In this document: positions 46,917 to 55,993 of the stretch, one piece after another
How positions within the stretch are numbered: the first letter of the stretch is position 1
Layout of the letters: the number at the start of each line of letters is the position of its first letter
Origin: Paenibacillaceae bacterium
GTDB lineage: Bacteria; Bacillota; Bacilli; Paenibacillales; NBRC-103111
Assembly: GCA_029256185.1 (NCBI GenBank)
Contig: JAQSYI010000011.1
Location: forward strand, 186,001 to 250,000
Direction of reading: 5' to 3'
Length of the DNA stretch: 64,000 nucleotides
Made by a program: the position numbers and the translations under genes
The notes under the pieces: model-generated
The model's database searches: none
The model's input: the letters and a program-made list of their open reading frames with translations, nothing else
Told to the model about the DNA's origin: nothing

Positions 46917-48080
46917 TTGTTAGCAATCTCCCATTTGCTCGCAGACGTGGAGTCCTTTGGCGATAATCTTCGTTACACGGAGCGTTCCCGAGGCCACCGT
47001 ACAGGTACCCATGCAGGAGCAGGACCTGTGGTAGTCTGGAGTGTCACCCGTTCGTGCAATTTGAAATGTATGCATTGCTATGCCAATTCGGAGAATAAAA
47101 GGTACGAAGGCGAGCTGGATACCGCCGCGGCCCTGCAGCTTATTGACGAGATGGCGGAGATGAAGGTTCCCGTCATCCTCTTTTCCGGAGGGGAGCCGCT
47201 TGTCCGGCCGGATATCTTCCAATTGGCGGAGTATGCCATCGGCAAGGGCATCCGGGTTACCTTCTCAACCAACGGAACCTTGATCGATCCGGCCAAAGCA
47301 CGCCGCATCAAGGAATTGGGCATTGGGTATGTGGGAATCAGCTTAGACGGTGTCGGGGCGGTGCATGATTATTTCCGCTGCAAGGACGGGGCGTTTGCCC
47401 TGGCGATGCAGGGCGTGAGAAATTGTCTGGAGCAGGGCCAGAAGGTGGGGCTGCGCTTTACGATGAACCGCCACAATATTGCCCAACTGCCGCTTATTTT
47501 TGAACTGATGGAAGAGGAGGGCATTCAGCGGGCCTGCTTCTATCATATGGTCTACTCCGGCCGTGGGTCGATTGAAGATGATATTACCCATGACGAGACC
47601 CGCCAGGCGCTGGATTACATATTCGACAAGGCCCGGGACTTCAACCGCCGCGGAATCGAGAAGGAGCTTCTCACCGTGGACAACCATGCGGATGCGGTGT
47701 ATCTGTACCTGAAGGCGCTGGAGATGAATGAGGAGAAGGCCTCCGGGATTCTCCGCAAGCTCCGCATGAACGGGGGCAACCGGACCGGCATTGCCATCTG
47801 CAATATTGATCATCAAGGAAACGTACACCCGGACCAGTTCACCCAGGAGATTACTTTCGGGAATGTCAAGGAAGAGCCCTTCCGTGAAATCTGGATGGGC
47901 ACTCATCCGGTGCTCGCCGGACTGCGGGACCGCAAGCCGCTGCTTAAGGGCCGTTGCGGGGGCTGCAAATACCTGGACATCTGCAACGGGAATTTTCGGT
48001 CCCGTTCCATTGCAGTCCACGGAGATATCTGGGGGGATGACCCCGCCTGCTTCCTGACCGACGAGGAGATCAGGGCGTAA
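46917..48080 (+). CDS. AhbC/NirJ-like radical SAM/SPASM protein
   Basis: A 387-residue radical SAM enzyme with CNLKCMHC (Cys47, 51, 54), FSGGEPLVRPDIF, STNGTLID, ISLDGVGAVHDYFR and YSGRGSIEDD, which closely match the AhbC/NirJ group that modifies siroheme-derived side chains. The C-terminal SPASM cysteines are GRCGGCKYLDICNGNFRSR and DPACF. No other heme d1 or alternative-heme genes are seen. The TTG start at 46917 has AGGAGTG at 6 bp. It is divergent from the first radical SAM gene. Confidence 0.85.
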   Translation: MLAISHLLADVESFGDNLRYTERSRGHRTGTHAGAGPVVVWSVTRSCNLKCMHCYANSENKRYEGELDTAAALQLIDEMAEMKVPVILFSGGEPLVRPDIFQLAEYAIGKGIRVTFSTNGTLIDPAKARRIKELGIGYVGISLDGVGAVHDYFRCKDGAFALAMQGVRNCLEQGQKVGLRFTMNRHNIAQLPLIFELMEEEGIQRACFYHMVYSGRGSIEDDITHDETRQALDYIFDKARDFNRRGIEKELLTVDNHADAVYLYLKALEMNEEKASGILRKLRMNGGNRTGIAICNIDHQGNVHPDQFTQEITFGNVKEEPFREIWMGTHPVLAGLRDRKPLLKGRCGGCKYLDICNGNFRSRSIAVHGDIWGDDPACFLTDEEIRA

Positions 48081-48168
48081 GGTACGGGAACGGCGGTGAG
48101 GCATGCCCGGCGTTCAAGCCCGATGTATATTTGCCGATGCCCGTACATATGAGTATAACAAGGCAAAC

Positions 48169-48210
48169 AAGCACCGATGGGGATGATTCGGATCTCTATC
48201 GGTGCTTTTT
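48169..48210 (+). terminator. intrinsic terminator
   Basis: AAGCACCGAT and ATCGGTGCTTTTT form the stem, downstream of the AhbC-like gene. Confidence 0.85.
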
Positions 48211-48268
48211 ACTTTGCGGCTCTCCATGGTACAATAAGGGGAATATTATGGGGGGTGGCGGCAGAGCA

Positions 48269-48493
48269 ATGGACTTGTCCCGCAATTCGGAAGAGAGCAT
48301 CGCTTATATGATCGACGCGATTAAGACAAAGCTCCGGGTAGCCAGCGGTGCGGCGATCCGGGCGGATTTCGTCAATCCCGATTTATTTGAGGATTTGAAG
48401 GATATTTATGAGCTTGTGGCCAGCAAGGAGCGCTTCAGCGTCAGCGAGATCGACGCGATTGTCTCCGAACTGGGCAAGCTGAGGAAAAGCTAG
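48269..48493 (+). CDS. DUF1128-family protein (YfkK-like)
   Basis: A 74-residue soluble helical protein (MDLSRNSEESIAYMIDAIKT ... KERFSVSEIDAIVSELGKLR), which fits the DUF1128 family of unknown function. ATG 48269 is the conserved start; the frame is open further upstream. The next gene follows after 19 bp. Confidence 0.85.
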   Translation: MDLSRNSEESIAYMIDAIKTKLRVASGAAIRADFVNPDLFEDLKDIYELVASKERFSVSEIDAIVSELGKLRKS

Positions 48494-48512
48494 ACCAAGG
48501 AGGCGATATACG

Positions 48513-48875
48513 ATGGATACCATGTTTCAATTCGGCCGCAAGGTAGTTTTTACCAAGACGGAGCTGGATGCCAGACTGGGCCGGCATGACGAGCAGTATT
48601 ATGATGAGGAACGGTTTGTGGCTTTCTCCGGGCAGCGTTATGCGCTGAGGGGGCGCTCCAGGACAGCCGAGCTCACGTGGGAATACAATGAGGTGTTCGA
48701 GGTAACCCGTGACCAGGTGACGGCTTATCATATTACGACCGACTATCAGGATTTGCTGCAAAAGGATATTGAGGAGCGGCAGGCGCAGGAACAGGTGGGC
48801 CAAGGACGGGCGGGAGATGACCGGGCAGGCCCAAGCTCCGCAGAGCGGGGAGAAACGGACCGAACCAAGGAATAA
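48513..48875 (+). CDS. unknown small protein with charged tail
   Basis: A 120-residue protein with no signal or membrane segment. The N-terminal 85 residues look folded (beta-rich, FAFSGQRYALRG-like segment) and the C-terminal 35 are charged, low-complexity Gln/Glu/Gly. Start ATG 48513 with AAGGAGG. I do not recognise a family. It follows the DUF1128 gene. Confidence 0.7.
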   Translation: MDTMFQFGRKVVFTKTELDARLGRHDEQYYDEERFVAFSGQRYALRGRSRTAELTWEYNEVFEVTRDQVTAYHITTDYQDLLQKDIEERQAQEQVGQGRAGDDRAGPSSAERGETDRTKE

Positions 48876-49321
48876 CGGATTTTACCGCAAAAACGACCCT
48901 TCCAACGCTTAATGGGAACTGATGTGTTTAACCAACAAATGAATATCCACAGGTGAATAACGCTCCCGTTTGGGCTGCTCCCGCCTGTGGATATCATAAT
49001 GTCAGGTTACTTTCAGCTATTCCCTCCTTTTTTTGGGGGCGTCACCGGGTCCCGACATAATTGTGGGAAAAACTCCTATCGGAGTACTTCGAGGATGACC
49101 GGCCGCGTTTAAGCGGAAGTTTTTATTGCCAATCCGGGCAGAATGTTTCCCTTACGCGCTTTATCGCTGTAAAGAACTTAAACATTCTGAAGCGGTAAAA
49201 AATTATGAAGTTTCATTAAAAAAGATGAGGTATTTTGTCGAAACAAGTGGTAATCTTATAGAGATCGGCATGGAATCAGGAAATAATATGTAAGCGCTTT
49301 ACGAAAAATCGCCTCCTCAGG
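48876..49321. other. intergenic region with an 11-bp inverted repeat
   Basis: ATATCCACAGG at 48943-48953 and CCTGTGGATAT at 48984-48994 form an inverted repeat around a GC-rich loop, possibly a terminator for the preceding gene. No gene is seen. Confidence 0.55.
49289..49303 (+). promoter_or_regulatory. cre-like site
   Basis: TGTAAGCGCTTTACG, close to the CcpA consensus, 19 bp before the DUF2334 gene. Confidence 0.45.
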
Positions 49322-51229
49322 ATGGTGCTCATCATGAACCTGCGCATTTCGCTTGCCAAAATAGCTGTTTCCTTCATCGTCCTTACACTGCTGTTCGCCT
49401 CCTACCAGATAATGCTGGCCTCCGGCGAGAACAGTGAGCCCAAGATTGTCATGCTCCGCCTGGAGGATGTGGGGCCGGGGGGAGAATATTCCAACATGGA
49501 TCAGCTGGGCAAGCTACGGACGGTTCTGGAGTATCTGGCCCAGCAGGGGGTTCATTACCAGATCGGGGTCATTCCCCGCTGGGTGAATTATTCGGAGCAG
49601 GGGTTGACCTATAGCCGTTCCTTGGATCAACTGGGGGATCTGTACACTGAAAGCCTGGTGGCCATCCTGAAGAGTGCTTCCCAAGAAGGAGCGGTCATCG
49701 GCATGCACGGTTTTACCCATCAGGTGGGGGAGACTAAACGGGCTGACAACCATCAGGAGACCGGCATCGGCAATGAATTCAATGTGGCGGATGTGCCGGA
49801 AACGGCCACGCCGGCCTTCGCTGTACAGCGGCTGGCCGAAGGCTTGAAGATATTCGACACGGTGGGGCTTGCCCCCTCCTTCTGGGAAACACCCCATTAT
49901 CACGGAGCCGTCGCCCAGTATCCGGTATTTGCCTCCCAATTCGGTATTATCTATGAGAACGAAATTACCCAGCCTTCCCAAACGGACATTCATCTGAAAA
50001 CCGACACCAATAAATGGTCCGGTGCGCAGACCAGAGGGGCCGCCTTCGTACCCACTCCTTATTCGTACATTCCTTACAACAAGGATGATAAGCTGATTAT
50101 GGACCAATTGGGCAAAACGGATAAGCTGCCTTCTTTCTTCTATCACCCTTTCCTGGAATTCAAGTTTCTGCTGCCCGTGCAAGGTGAGTTCGGCACACAG
50201 ATCTACCGCAACGGTCTGCCCGAATACGCCTACCCCGAGAAAAGCAAAACCAATCTCCAGCGGCTCATTACCAACATCAAGGCCAGGGGCTACACCTTCC
50301 GCTCCCTGCACGATGTGGTGCCTTTTACCCCCTGGTCTGAGCTGCCCGCGGGAACCATGGGCAGCAATACTCGTCTGGGAGATGCCACCGGGGACGGCCA
50401 GGCGGATGCTGTGACCTGGCGGGATCAGGGGCAAGTGGAGGTGCGGCCGGGCAGCTATCGCGGCAAGCGGAACGATTCCCTTCCAGCTGCAACGGTATGG
50501 GCCCAGATTACCAAGCAGAAGGGGGATCTGTTCAGCCTGAAGGATGCCAATGAGGATGGAACGGCGGATCTGTGGGTCATCCGGGCGGTTGGGCAGTTGG
50601 AGATGTACCTGGCGGATAAAGGCAAATATATCCACTCCGGCACCTGGAAGCTACCTGATCTGCCGGCGCTAAGTGCGGCACAGGTGCTGCGCCAGAGAAG
50701 CGGCGGATTCAGTCTCGCGGTTGTTACCGCCAACGGGGCTCAACTGATCCCGTATACCAAGCAAGACGGGGAATGGAAGCGCGGCGAGGGAAGAAGAGGC
50801 CGGGTGGCGGATTACCGGGCGGGGCAGGTGGTCACGGACAAGGAAACGGGCGCAGACCACCTGGCGTACTGCCACAGAACCGGAAACAGCTGCATCCGGC
50901 TGGAGGTGCTGCCGGGCAGTAATTCCTGGACAGCAGAGCGCACGGAAGTCTCCCTGTCCGGAGGCATGGGCGACAGGCAGCTGGCGGGAGATTTTAACGG
51001 GGACGGCCTGGAGGATATGCTGATCTGGGACGATTCCGACCGTAGGGTGTCGCTGTACCGTCAGGATGCCGACGGCAGCTACAACAAGCTCTCCTCTCTC
51101 GGCCCTTGGGGGCTGAAGGGGACGCGGCCCGTGGCCGTGGATTTGGACGGGGACGGCAGGACGGATCTGGCGCTGCTGGAGCCGGACGGGTCCCTGGACA
51201 CGGCAATGTCTTTTCAAATGCTGGAATAA
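49322..51229 (+). CDS. exported DUF2334 (polysaccharide deacetylase-like) protein with FG-GAP repeats
   Basis: A 635-residue protein with an N-terminal signal/anchor (about 5-32). The first 340 residues fit DUF2334, a polysaccharide deacetylase-like fold (VMLRLEDVGPGGEYSNMDQLG, IGMHGFTHQVG). The rest has at least four FG-GAP/VCBS Ca-binding loops (DATGDGQAD, DANEDGTAD, DFNGDGLED, DLDGDGRTD near residues 353, 408, 556, 608), which usually form a beta-propeller. It probably acts on surface polysaccharide. ATG 49322 or 49334 may be the start. Confidence 0.8.
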   Translation: MVLIMNLRISLAKIAVSFIVLTLLFASYQIMLASGENSEPKIVMLRLEDVGPGGEYSNMDQLGKLRTVLEYLAQQGVHYQIGVIPRWVNYSEQGLTYSRSLDQLGDLYTESLVAILKSASQEGAVIGMHGFTHQVGETKRADNHQETGIGNEFNVADVPETATPAFAVQRLAEGLKIFDTVGLAPSFWETPHYHGAVAQYPVFASQFGIIYENEITQPSQTDIHLKTDTNKWSGAQTRGAAFVPTPYSYIPYNKDDKLIMDQLGKTDKLPSFFYHPFLEFKFLLPVQGEFGTQIYRNGLPEYAYPEKSKTNLQRLITNIKARGYTFRSLHDVVPFTPWSELPAGTMGSNTRLGDATGDGQADAVTWRDQGQVEVRPGSYRGKRNDSLPAATVWAQITKQKGDLFSLKDANEDGTADLWVIRAVGQLEMYLADKGKYIHSGTWKLPDLPALSAAQVLRQRSGGFSLAVVTANGAQLIPYTKQDGEWKRGEGRRGRVADYRAGQVVTDKETGADHLAYCHRTGNSCIRLEVLPGSNSWTAERTEVSLSGGMGDRQLAGDFNGDGLEDMLIWDDSDRRVSLYRQDADGSYNKLSSLGPWGLKGTRPVAVDLDGDGRTDLALLEPDGSLDTAMSFQMLE

Positions 51230-51233
51230 GCAG

Positions 51234-51264
51234 AAGGGCCCGGTGCGGAAGCGCCGGGCTTATT
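51234..51264 (+). terminator. hairpin terminator
   Basis: GCCCGG at 51238-51243 and CCGGGC at 51254-51259, extended by A/T-rich arms. Confidence 0.6.
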
Positions 51265-51270
51265 TGTACA

Positions 51271-51430
51271 CGAACCCCCCAGTTGGGCTGGGGGTTCCTA
51301 AAAGCTTCTAGCTATGAGCAGTCCATCTTTTGAACGACATGTTATAAGGAGTGGGGCAGTTAACGCAGCCCCTTTAGGGGCCAGCTTGTGAGAGTCCCGC
51401 GGTTGGCAGGTTTTCGCGCCTTCTTAGGCT
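51271..51430. other. hairpin-rich segment resembling an IS200/IS605-type end
   Basis: GAACCCCC and GGGGGTTC form a hairpin at 51272-51297, followed by CTAAAAGCTTCTAGCTATGA and, at about 51374-51391, a GCCCC-TTTA-GGGGC hairpin. There is no transposase frame. The resemblance to IS200/IS605 ends is from memory and uncertain. Confidence 0.3.
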
Positions 51431-51434
51431 CGTG

Positions 51435-52376
51435 CTATTCCGTCAGCTTATTGAAGCCCTTGGGGATCTTGGATTCGTAGCGGAGCAGCGCGCCCGTAAT
51501 GGGATGCTTGAATGCGATGGCGTGGGCATGAAGCCCCAGCCGGCCAAGGGGATTCTGCCGGGAGCCGTACTTTTTGTCACCGATGATGGGATGCCCCAAA
51601 TCCTCCATATGCACGCGGATCTGGTTCTTGCGGCCTGTTTCCAACTCCAGCTCCAGCAGGGAATAGTCCCTGTTCTGCTTGACGAGCTTATAATGGGTGA
51701 CTGCCTTCTGGCCGTCGTTGGGATAGGGGCTGGAGTACATCTTCATGGTTTTGCTTTCTTTCAGCCAAGAGGTGACTGTACCCTCGGGCTTGCGGACATG
51801 CCCCTCCACCAAGGCAATGTAGGTTCGAGACTCCACGGACTCCTCCCAGGTATTCTGCAAAATTTCCTTGGCCTGCTCATTCTTGGCATACAGCATCACA
51901 CCCGAGGTATCCCGGTCCAGCCGGTGGACCACGAAGATCCGGTTCTTGGGATTCTCGCGGCGCACGTATTCGGTAAGCATGGCATAGGCGGTTTCGTGCT
52001 TCTCCTGCTCCGAGGCAATGGACAGCAGGCCCGCTTCCTTCTCCACGACCAGCAGATCCTTGTCCTCGAAGAGGATGCTAACGCCGCGGAGAATTTCTTC
52101 CTCGAAGGTTTTGCTCCAGGAAATAACGACCTTCTGTCCAGAGGCTACAGGATGATTGAATTTAGTGGTTGTCCGGCCGCCCACTGACACTTGCCCCCGC
52201 GCCAGAATGGACTTGATGTGATTCCGGCCGCCTCCCCCCAGATGTTGGAGCAGGAAGGGCAGCAGCTCGGATGCTTCCTCCGCCACCAGTACGGTTTCTT
52301 TTTCCTTTGGCTGTCCCGTACCCGGCTTGCTGCCCTGCGGTCTGCGGGGAGGACGTTTTTCATTGCGATTGTTCAT
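51435..52376 (-). CDS. RluA-family pseudouridine synthase
   Basis: A 313-residue enzyme. An S4-like N-terminal domain follows a basic Pro/Arg-rich tail. The catalytic Asp is in HRLDRDTSG, and TGRKNQIRVHMEDLGHPIIGD follows. It isomerises uridine in rRNA or tRNA; the target site cannot be read here. Start ATG 52376 has AAGGGG; 21 bp of frame upstream is open. Confidence 0.9.
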   Translation of the reverse strand: MNNRNEKRPPRRPQGSKPGTGQPKEKETVLVAEEASELLPFLLQHLGGGGRNHIKSILARGQVSVGGRTTTKFNHPVASGQKVVISWSKTFEEEILRGVSILFEDKDLLVVEKEAGLLSIASEQEKHETAYAMLTEYVRRENPKNRIFVVHRLDRDTSGVMLYAKNEQAKEILQNTWEESVESRTYIALVEGHVRKPEGTVTSWLKESKTMKMYSSPYPNDGQKAVTHYKLVKQNRDYSLLELELETGRKNQIRVHMEDLGHPIIGDKKYGSRQNPLGRLGLHAHAIAFKHPITGALLRYESKIPKGFNKLTE

Positions 52377-52397
52377 AGATAACCCCTTCGTCTGCAT

Positions 52398-52717
52398 GAT
52401 CCAAATGCCTCTACTATATCTTATTATCCGGCAAAATGCATCTTTTCTCCGGTTATTCGCGTATCATTTTGGGGTAAAAAGGGAATAGTACCGATGAGCA
52501 GATTTAACATCCGCTTAGCCGAGCGTTTATCCTGATTTAACGGAGAACAAGTACCATAGGTATAGCTGCCGGCAAGCAGCATGGATCAGTTTGTTTTAGG
52601 GAGAGCCGGTATCAAATACAAGCTGCCCGAATACACTGTATGACTGTTTGACAAGAGAAGTAAGCCGCTTACCCAATCTGTTTTGCATAACGCAAAGCCA
52701 TAAGGAGTGCATCACAC
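52398..52717. other. 320-bp gap, no gene seen
   Basis: No open frame or RNA motif is supported here. The last bases hold the AAGGAGTG ribosome site of the small gene that follows. Confidence 0.5.
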
Positions 52718-52891
52718 ATGCTATTGTACCGTTTGAACAAGCTGGTGGAGGAACATTCGCTTACAAAACAAGGATTCGCAGATCCGGATGGAGAACTGGC
52801 GGAGTTGACTCAGGGGAAGGAAAGTTTGGAGATGTCCATGCTCGGGATAACCGAAGAGGACTGCTCCGACTGGGCCGCCGAAGCCAACTGA
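52718..52891 (+). CDS. 57-residue unknown protein
   Basis: A short acidic frame starting MLLYRLNKLVEEHSLTKQGF and ending DWAAEAN, with a strong ribosome site AAGGAGTG 8 bp upstream. A terminator overlaps its end, which supports a small transcription unit. I do not recognise a family. It lies convergent to cysK. Confidence 0.65.
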   Translation: MLLYRLNKLVEEHSLTKQGFADPDGELAELTQGKESLEMSMLGITEEDCSDWAAEAN

Positions 52892-52928
52892 CCGGTCATT
52901 AAGGCATCCGGTCAGTTGGTTGTTTTTT
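52884..52928 (+). terminator. intrinsic terminator
   Basis: CCAACTGACCGG and CCGGTCAGTTGG form a perfect stem with a T7 run; it overlaps the stop of the small gene. Confidence 0.92.
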
Positions 52929-52963
52929 TGACAATGCACTTTAATCCCCCGGTTCTGTGGACC

Positions 52964-53899
52964 TTAATCGAACAGACCGGGCGTGGACAAATACCTTTCT
53001 CCAGAATCGGCCAGCAGGGTGACGATGGTCTTTCCCTTATTTTTGGGATGCTTGGCCAAAGCTGCCGCTGCCCATACGGCTGCTCCTGATGATATTCCCA
53101 CCAACAGCCCTTCCTTCCGTCCAAGCTCCCTGGTAGTCTCGAAGGCGTCCTGGGTTCTCACCGCAATGACTTCATCATAGATGGACCGGTTAAGCACCTT
53201 GGGAATAAACCCCGCACCAATACCTTGAATCCGGTTGGGACCGGGCTTCCCGCCTGAGAGCACCGGAGAATCATGGGGCTCCACCGCCACGATGCGAATG
53301 GCCGGATTCTTCTTCTTAAGCGCTTCTCCAACCCCTGTTATAGTCCCTCCTGAACCTACGCCTGCCACAAAAATATCAATCTTGCCGTCTGTATCCGTCC
53401 ATATCTCCTCTGCGGTTGCCATACGGTGCGCTTCCGGATTAGCGGGATTGTCGAATTGCTGAAGAATGTAAGAGTCGGAGATTTGCGCCGCCAGCTCGTT
53501 GGCCATGCGGATGGCACCGCCCATTCCCTCTGCACCGGGGGTAAGCACCAATTCCGCTCCCAGGGCATTGAGCAGATTCTGGCGTTCGATGCTCATGGTT
53601 TCCGGCATGGTCAGGATCAGACGGTACCCCTTGGCCGCCGCGACAAAAGCCAGCGCGATGCCCGTGTTGCCGCTGGTCGGCTCAATCAGGGTGGTGTCCG
53701 GCCGGATCAGCCCCCGCTCCTCCGCATCGCGGATCATGGCATGCCCGATCCGGTCCTTAACGCTGCCTGACGGATTGAAGTACTCCAGCTTAGCGAGAAT
53801 TTTGGCGCCGGCGATGCCATGGCTCTCCATATACTTGCCCAGCTTAAGCAGCGGCGTGTTGCCAATCAGGTCCGTCAAATTTTCTGCAATTCTTGCCAT
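52964..53899 (-). CDS. cysK: cysteine synthase A (O-acetylserine sulfhydrylase)
   Basis: A 311-residue PLP enzyme of cysteine synthesis. PLP lysine in [14 protein letters not shown] substrate loop and GSGGTITG phosphate site are present. Start ATG 53899 with GAGGAGG. The upstream DNA (to 54000) is AT-rich with AAACTACTTAGTTT and GGAATT elements that could be operator-like, as CymR controls cysK in Bacillus, but no site is certain. Confidence 0.96.
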   Translation of the reverse strand: MARIAENLTDLIGNTPLLKLGKYMESHGIAGAKILAKLEYFNPSGSVKDRIGHAMIRDAEERGLIRPDTTLIEPTSGNTGIALAFVAAAKGYRLILTMPETMSIERQNLLNALGAELVLTPGAEGMGGAIRMANELAAQISDSYILQQFDNPANPEAHRMATAEEIWTDTDGKIDIFVAGVGSGGTITGVGEALKKKNPAIRIVAVEPHDSPVLSGGKPGPNRIQGIGAGFIPKVLNRSIYDEVIAVRTQDAFETTRELGRKEGLLVGISSGAAVWAAAALAKHPKNKGKTIVTLLADSGERYLSTPGLFD

Positions 53900-54131
53900 A
53901 GGACAACCTCCTCTATCTTTATTTTAACCACAATTCCGATAAAACTACTTAGTTTATTTTAGTTTTATTTTGTGGTTTATGTCAATCGGGAAAAAAGTCG
54001 GAGCAGGCATCCGTTTTTGTCTTTATGCGCTTTAGCATGTATGATAGAGCCAATAGCTTACGTATTGCTTGGCTTATGTGCCGGGAGCAGGGGTAAGCAG
54101 TATCCCAATGAATGGAGGTTGGACAACTCCC

Positions 54132-55925
54132 ATGAAGGTCGTGCTCTCCACTTTGAATGCCAAGTATATCCATACCTCCCTGGCGCTGCGCTATCTGAAG
54201 GCATACAGCGGGCGGGAATTTGAGGTGGAAATAGCCGAGTATACGATCAAGGACCCGGTGATGAGCGTTGTAACCGATCTGTACCTGCGGGGAGCGGATG
54301 TATTGGGCTTCTCCTGCTATATATGGAATATAGAAGAGACCATCACCATCATCGGCATGATCAAAAAGCTGAAGCCGGAGCTTGTGATTGTGCTGGGAGG
54401 GCCGGAGGTTTCTTATGATACGGAATATTGGATGAAGCGAATCCCGGAAGCGGATCTTATTGTGATGGGCGAGGGGGAAGAGACGTTTCACCACTTGCTC
54501 AAGGAGCAGGAGGGGGCACGCCGGTGGTCCACTGTGCCTGGACTCGCTTACCGGGAGGGAGACAGGATCGTGGTCAATCCTGCGAGGGACAAGCTGGTGC
54601 TGGATAGCATCCCTACGCCTCACCGGTTTGTCGAGGATGTCCCCCAACTGCCCAACCGGATTGTATATTTTGAGACCAGCCGTGGCTGTCCCTTCAACTG
54701 CCAGTTCTGCCTGTCCAGCGTGGAGGTGGGAGTCCGGTACTTCGATATGGAGCGGACCAAGCGGGATCTGGAGTATCTGGTGGAGTCGGGGGCCAAGCTG
54801 GTGAAGTTCGTGGACCGGACCTTTAATATCAAGCGTGATTATGCCATGGATATCTTCGGCCACCTGATCAAGAATTGCGGCGGCTGCACCTTCCAGTTCG
54901 AGATAACCGCGGATATTATGAGGCCGGAGGTGATCGATTTTCTCGCCGGGAATGCGCCCAAGGGATTATTCCGGTTCGAGGTGGGCGTGCAGTCCACCAA
55001 TGAAAGGACCAATCTGCTGGTGCAGCGCCGCCAAAATTTCGAGAAACTGAAGCGGATTGTGCATATGGTCAAGGAAAGTGACTGCATCGACCAGCATCTG
55101 GACCTGATCGCCGGGTTGCCTGAGGAGGATTATCACTCCTTCCGGCGCACGTTCAATGAGGTGTTCGCCATGCGGCCGGAGGAGCTCCAATTGGGCTTCC
55201 TCAAGCTGCTCCGTGGCACGGGCTTGCGCAGGGATGCAGAGAAATACGGATATGTGTTCATGGACCGGGCTCCCTATGAGATGCTCGGCAACAATGTGCT
55301 TCCCTTCTCGGATGTGATTCGGATTAAGCGGGTGGAGGATGTGCTGGAGAAATACTGGAACGCCCATCGGCTGGACCGGACCGTGGAGTATCTGATTGCC
55401 CATGAGTTTCCTTCCGCCTTCGATTTCTTCCAGGAGTTCGGCGATTATTGGGACGGGCGGGGCTGGTCCAAGATCGGCCATCAGCTGGAGGACCTGTTCA
55501 TTCGGCTTCATGAGTTTCTCGGCGGGCGGGGACTGCGGAAGCCCGAGGAGGCGCTTGCCCTAATGAAGCTGGACTACTTCATGAACCACAAGTATAAGCC
55601 GCGGAAAATATGGTGGGAGTTTGCCATGGGCAAGCAGGAGCAGGCGGAGCTGCTGCGGGCGGTGGCCCATAATCCGGCGCTGTTGTCTCCGGCGCTTGCC
55701 GGAGCGCAGTGGAATGAGCGGGAGCTGCACAAATGGGCGGTGATCGAGCTGCTGCCGTTTTCGCTCCGCGAATACGAGGAGCGGGGAGAGCTTGTACCGG
55801 AGGAGACGCTGCTTCTGGTGCTTTATGGGGGGAGCGACGGCGGGGAGAAGGAAATGGCGGCGCGTTATTACAGCGCTCCGCTTGCTCAAGTGAAGGCGGG
55901 AAGCATCCGGGAGGGCCTGACGTGA
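54132..55925 (+). CDS. B12-binding-domain radical SAM protein with DUF4080
   Basis: A 597-residue protein. An N-terminal cobalamin-binding Rossmann region (MKVVLSTLNAKYIHTSLALR; DVLGFSCYIWNIEETI) is followed by a radical SAM core with TSRGCPFNCQFC and a C-terminal DUF4080. It is a B12-dependent radical SAM enzyme of unknown substrate, possibly a methylase. ATG 54132 follows GGAGG by 12 bp. It is a single gene convergent with manA. Confidence 0.92.
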   Translation: MKVVLSTLNAKYIHTSLALRYLKAYSGREFEVEIAEYTIKDPVMSVVTDLYLRGADVLGFSCYIWNIEETITIIGMIKKLKPELVIVLGGPEVSYDTEYWMKRIPEADLIVMGEGEETFHHLLKEQEGARRWSTVPGLAYREGDRIVVNPARDKLVLDSIPTPHRFVEDVPQLPNRIVYFETSRGCPFNCQFCLSSVEVGVRYFDMERTKRDLEYLVESGAKLVKFVDRTFNIKRDYAMDIFGHLIKNCGGCTFQFEITADIMRPEVIDFLAGNAPKGLFRFEVGVQSTNERTNLLVQRRQNFEKLKRIVHMVKESDCIDQHLDLIAGLPEEDYHSFRRTFNEVFAMRPEELQLGFLKLLRGTGLRRDAEKYGYVFMDRAPYEMLGNNVLPFSDVIRIKRVEDVLEKYWNAHRLDRTVEYLIAHEFPSAFDFFQEFGDYWDGRGWSKIGHQLEDLFIRLHEFLGGRGLRKPEEALALMKLDYFMNHKYKPRKIWWEFAMGKQEQAELLRAVAHNPALLSPALAGAQWNERELHKWAVIELLPFSLREYEERGELVPEETLLLVLYGGSDGGEKEMAARYYSAPLAQVKAGSIREGLT

Positions 55926-55944
55926 CGGTCTGCCGGAGGGCAAA

Positions 55945-55975
55945 CAAGGCCGATGGACGCTGTCCATCGGCCTTG
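55945..55975. terminator. hairpin between convergent genes
   Basis: CAAGGCCGATGGAC and GTCCATCGGCCTTG form a perfect stem around a 3-nt loop. Confidence 0.75.
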
Positions 55976-55993
55976 CTGCAGAATGCGCGGGCC

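Noticed and set aside
48943..48994. Pair of DnaA-box-like sequences (ATATCCACA and its complement)
   Set aside because: They form one imperfect inverted repeat, differ from TTATCCACA by one base, and no origin genes or other boxes are present. A perfect TTATCCACA also occurs singly near 23388, so isolated matches mean little.
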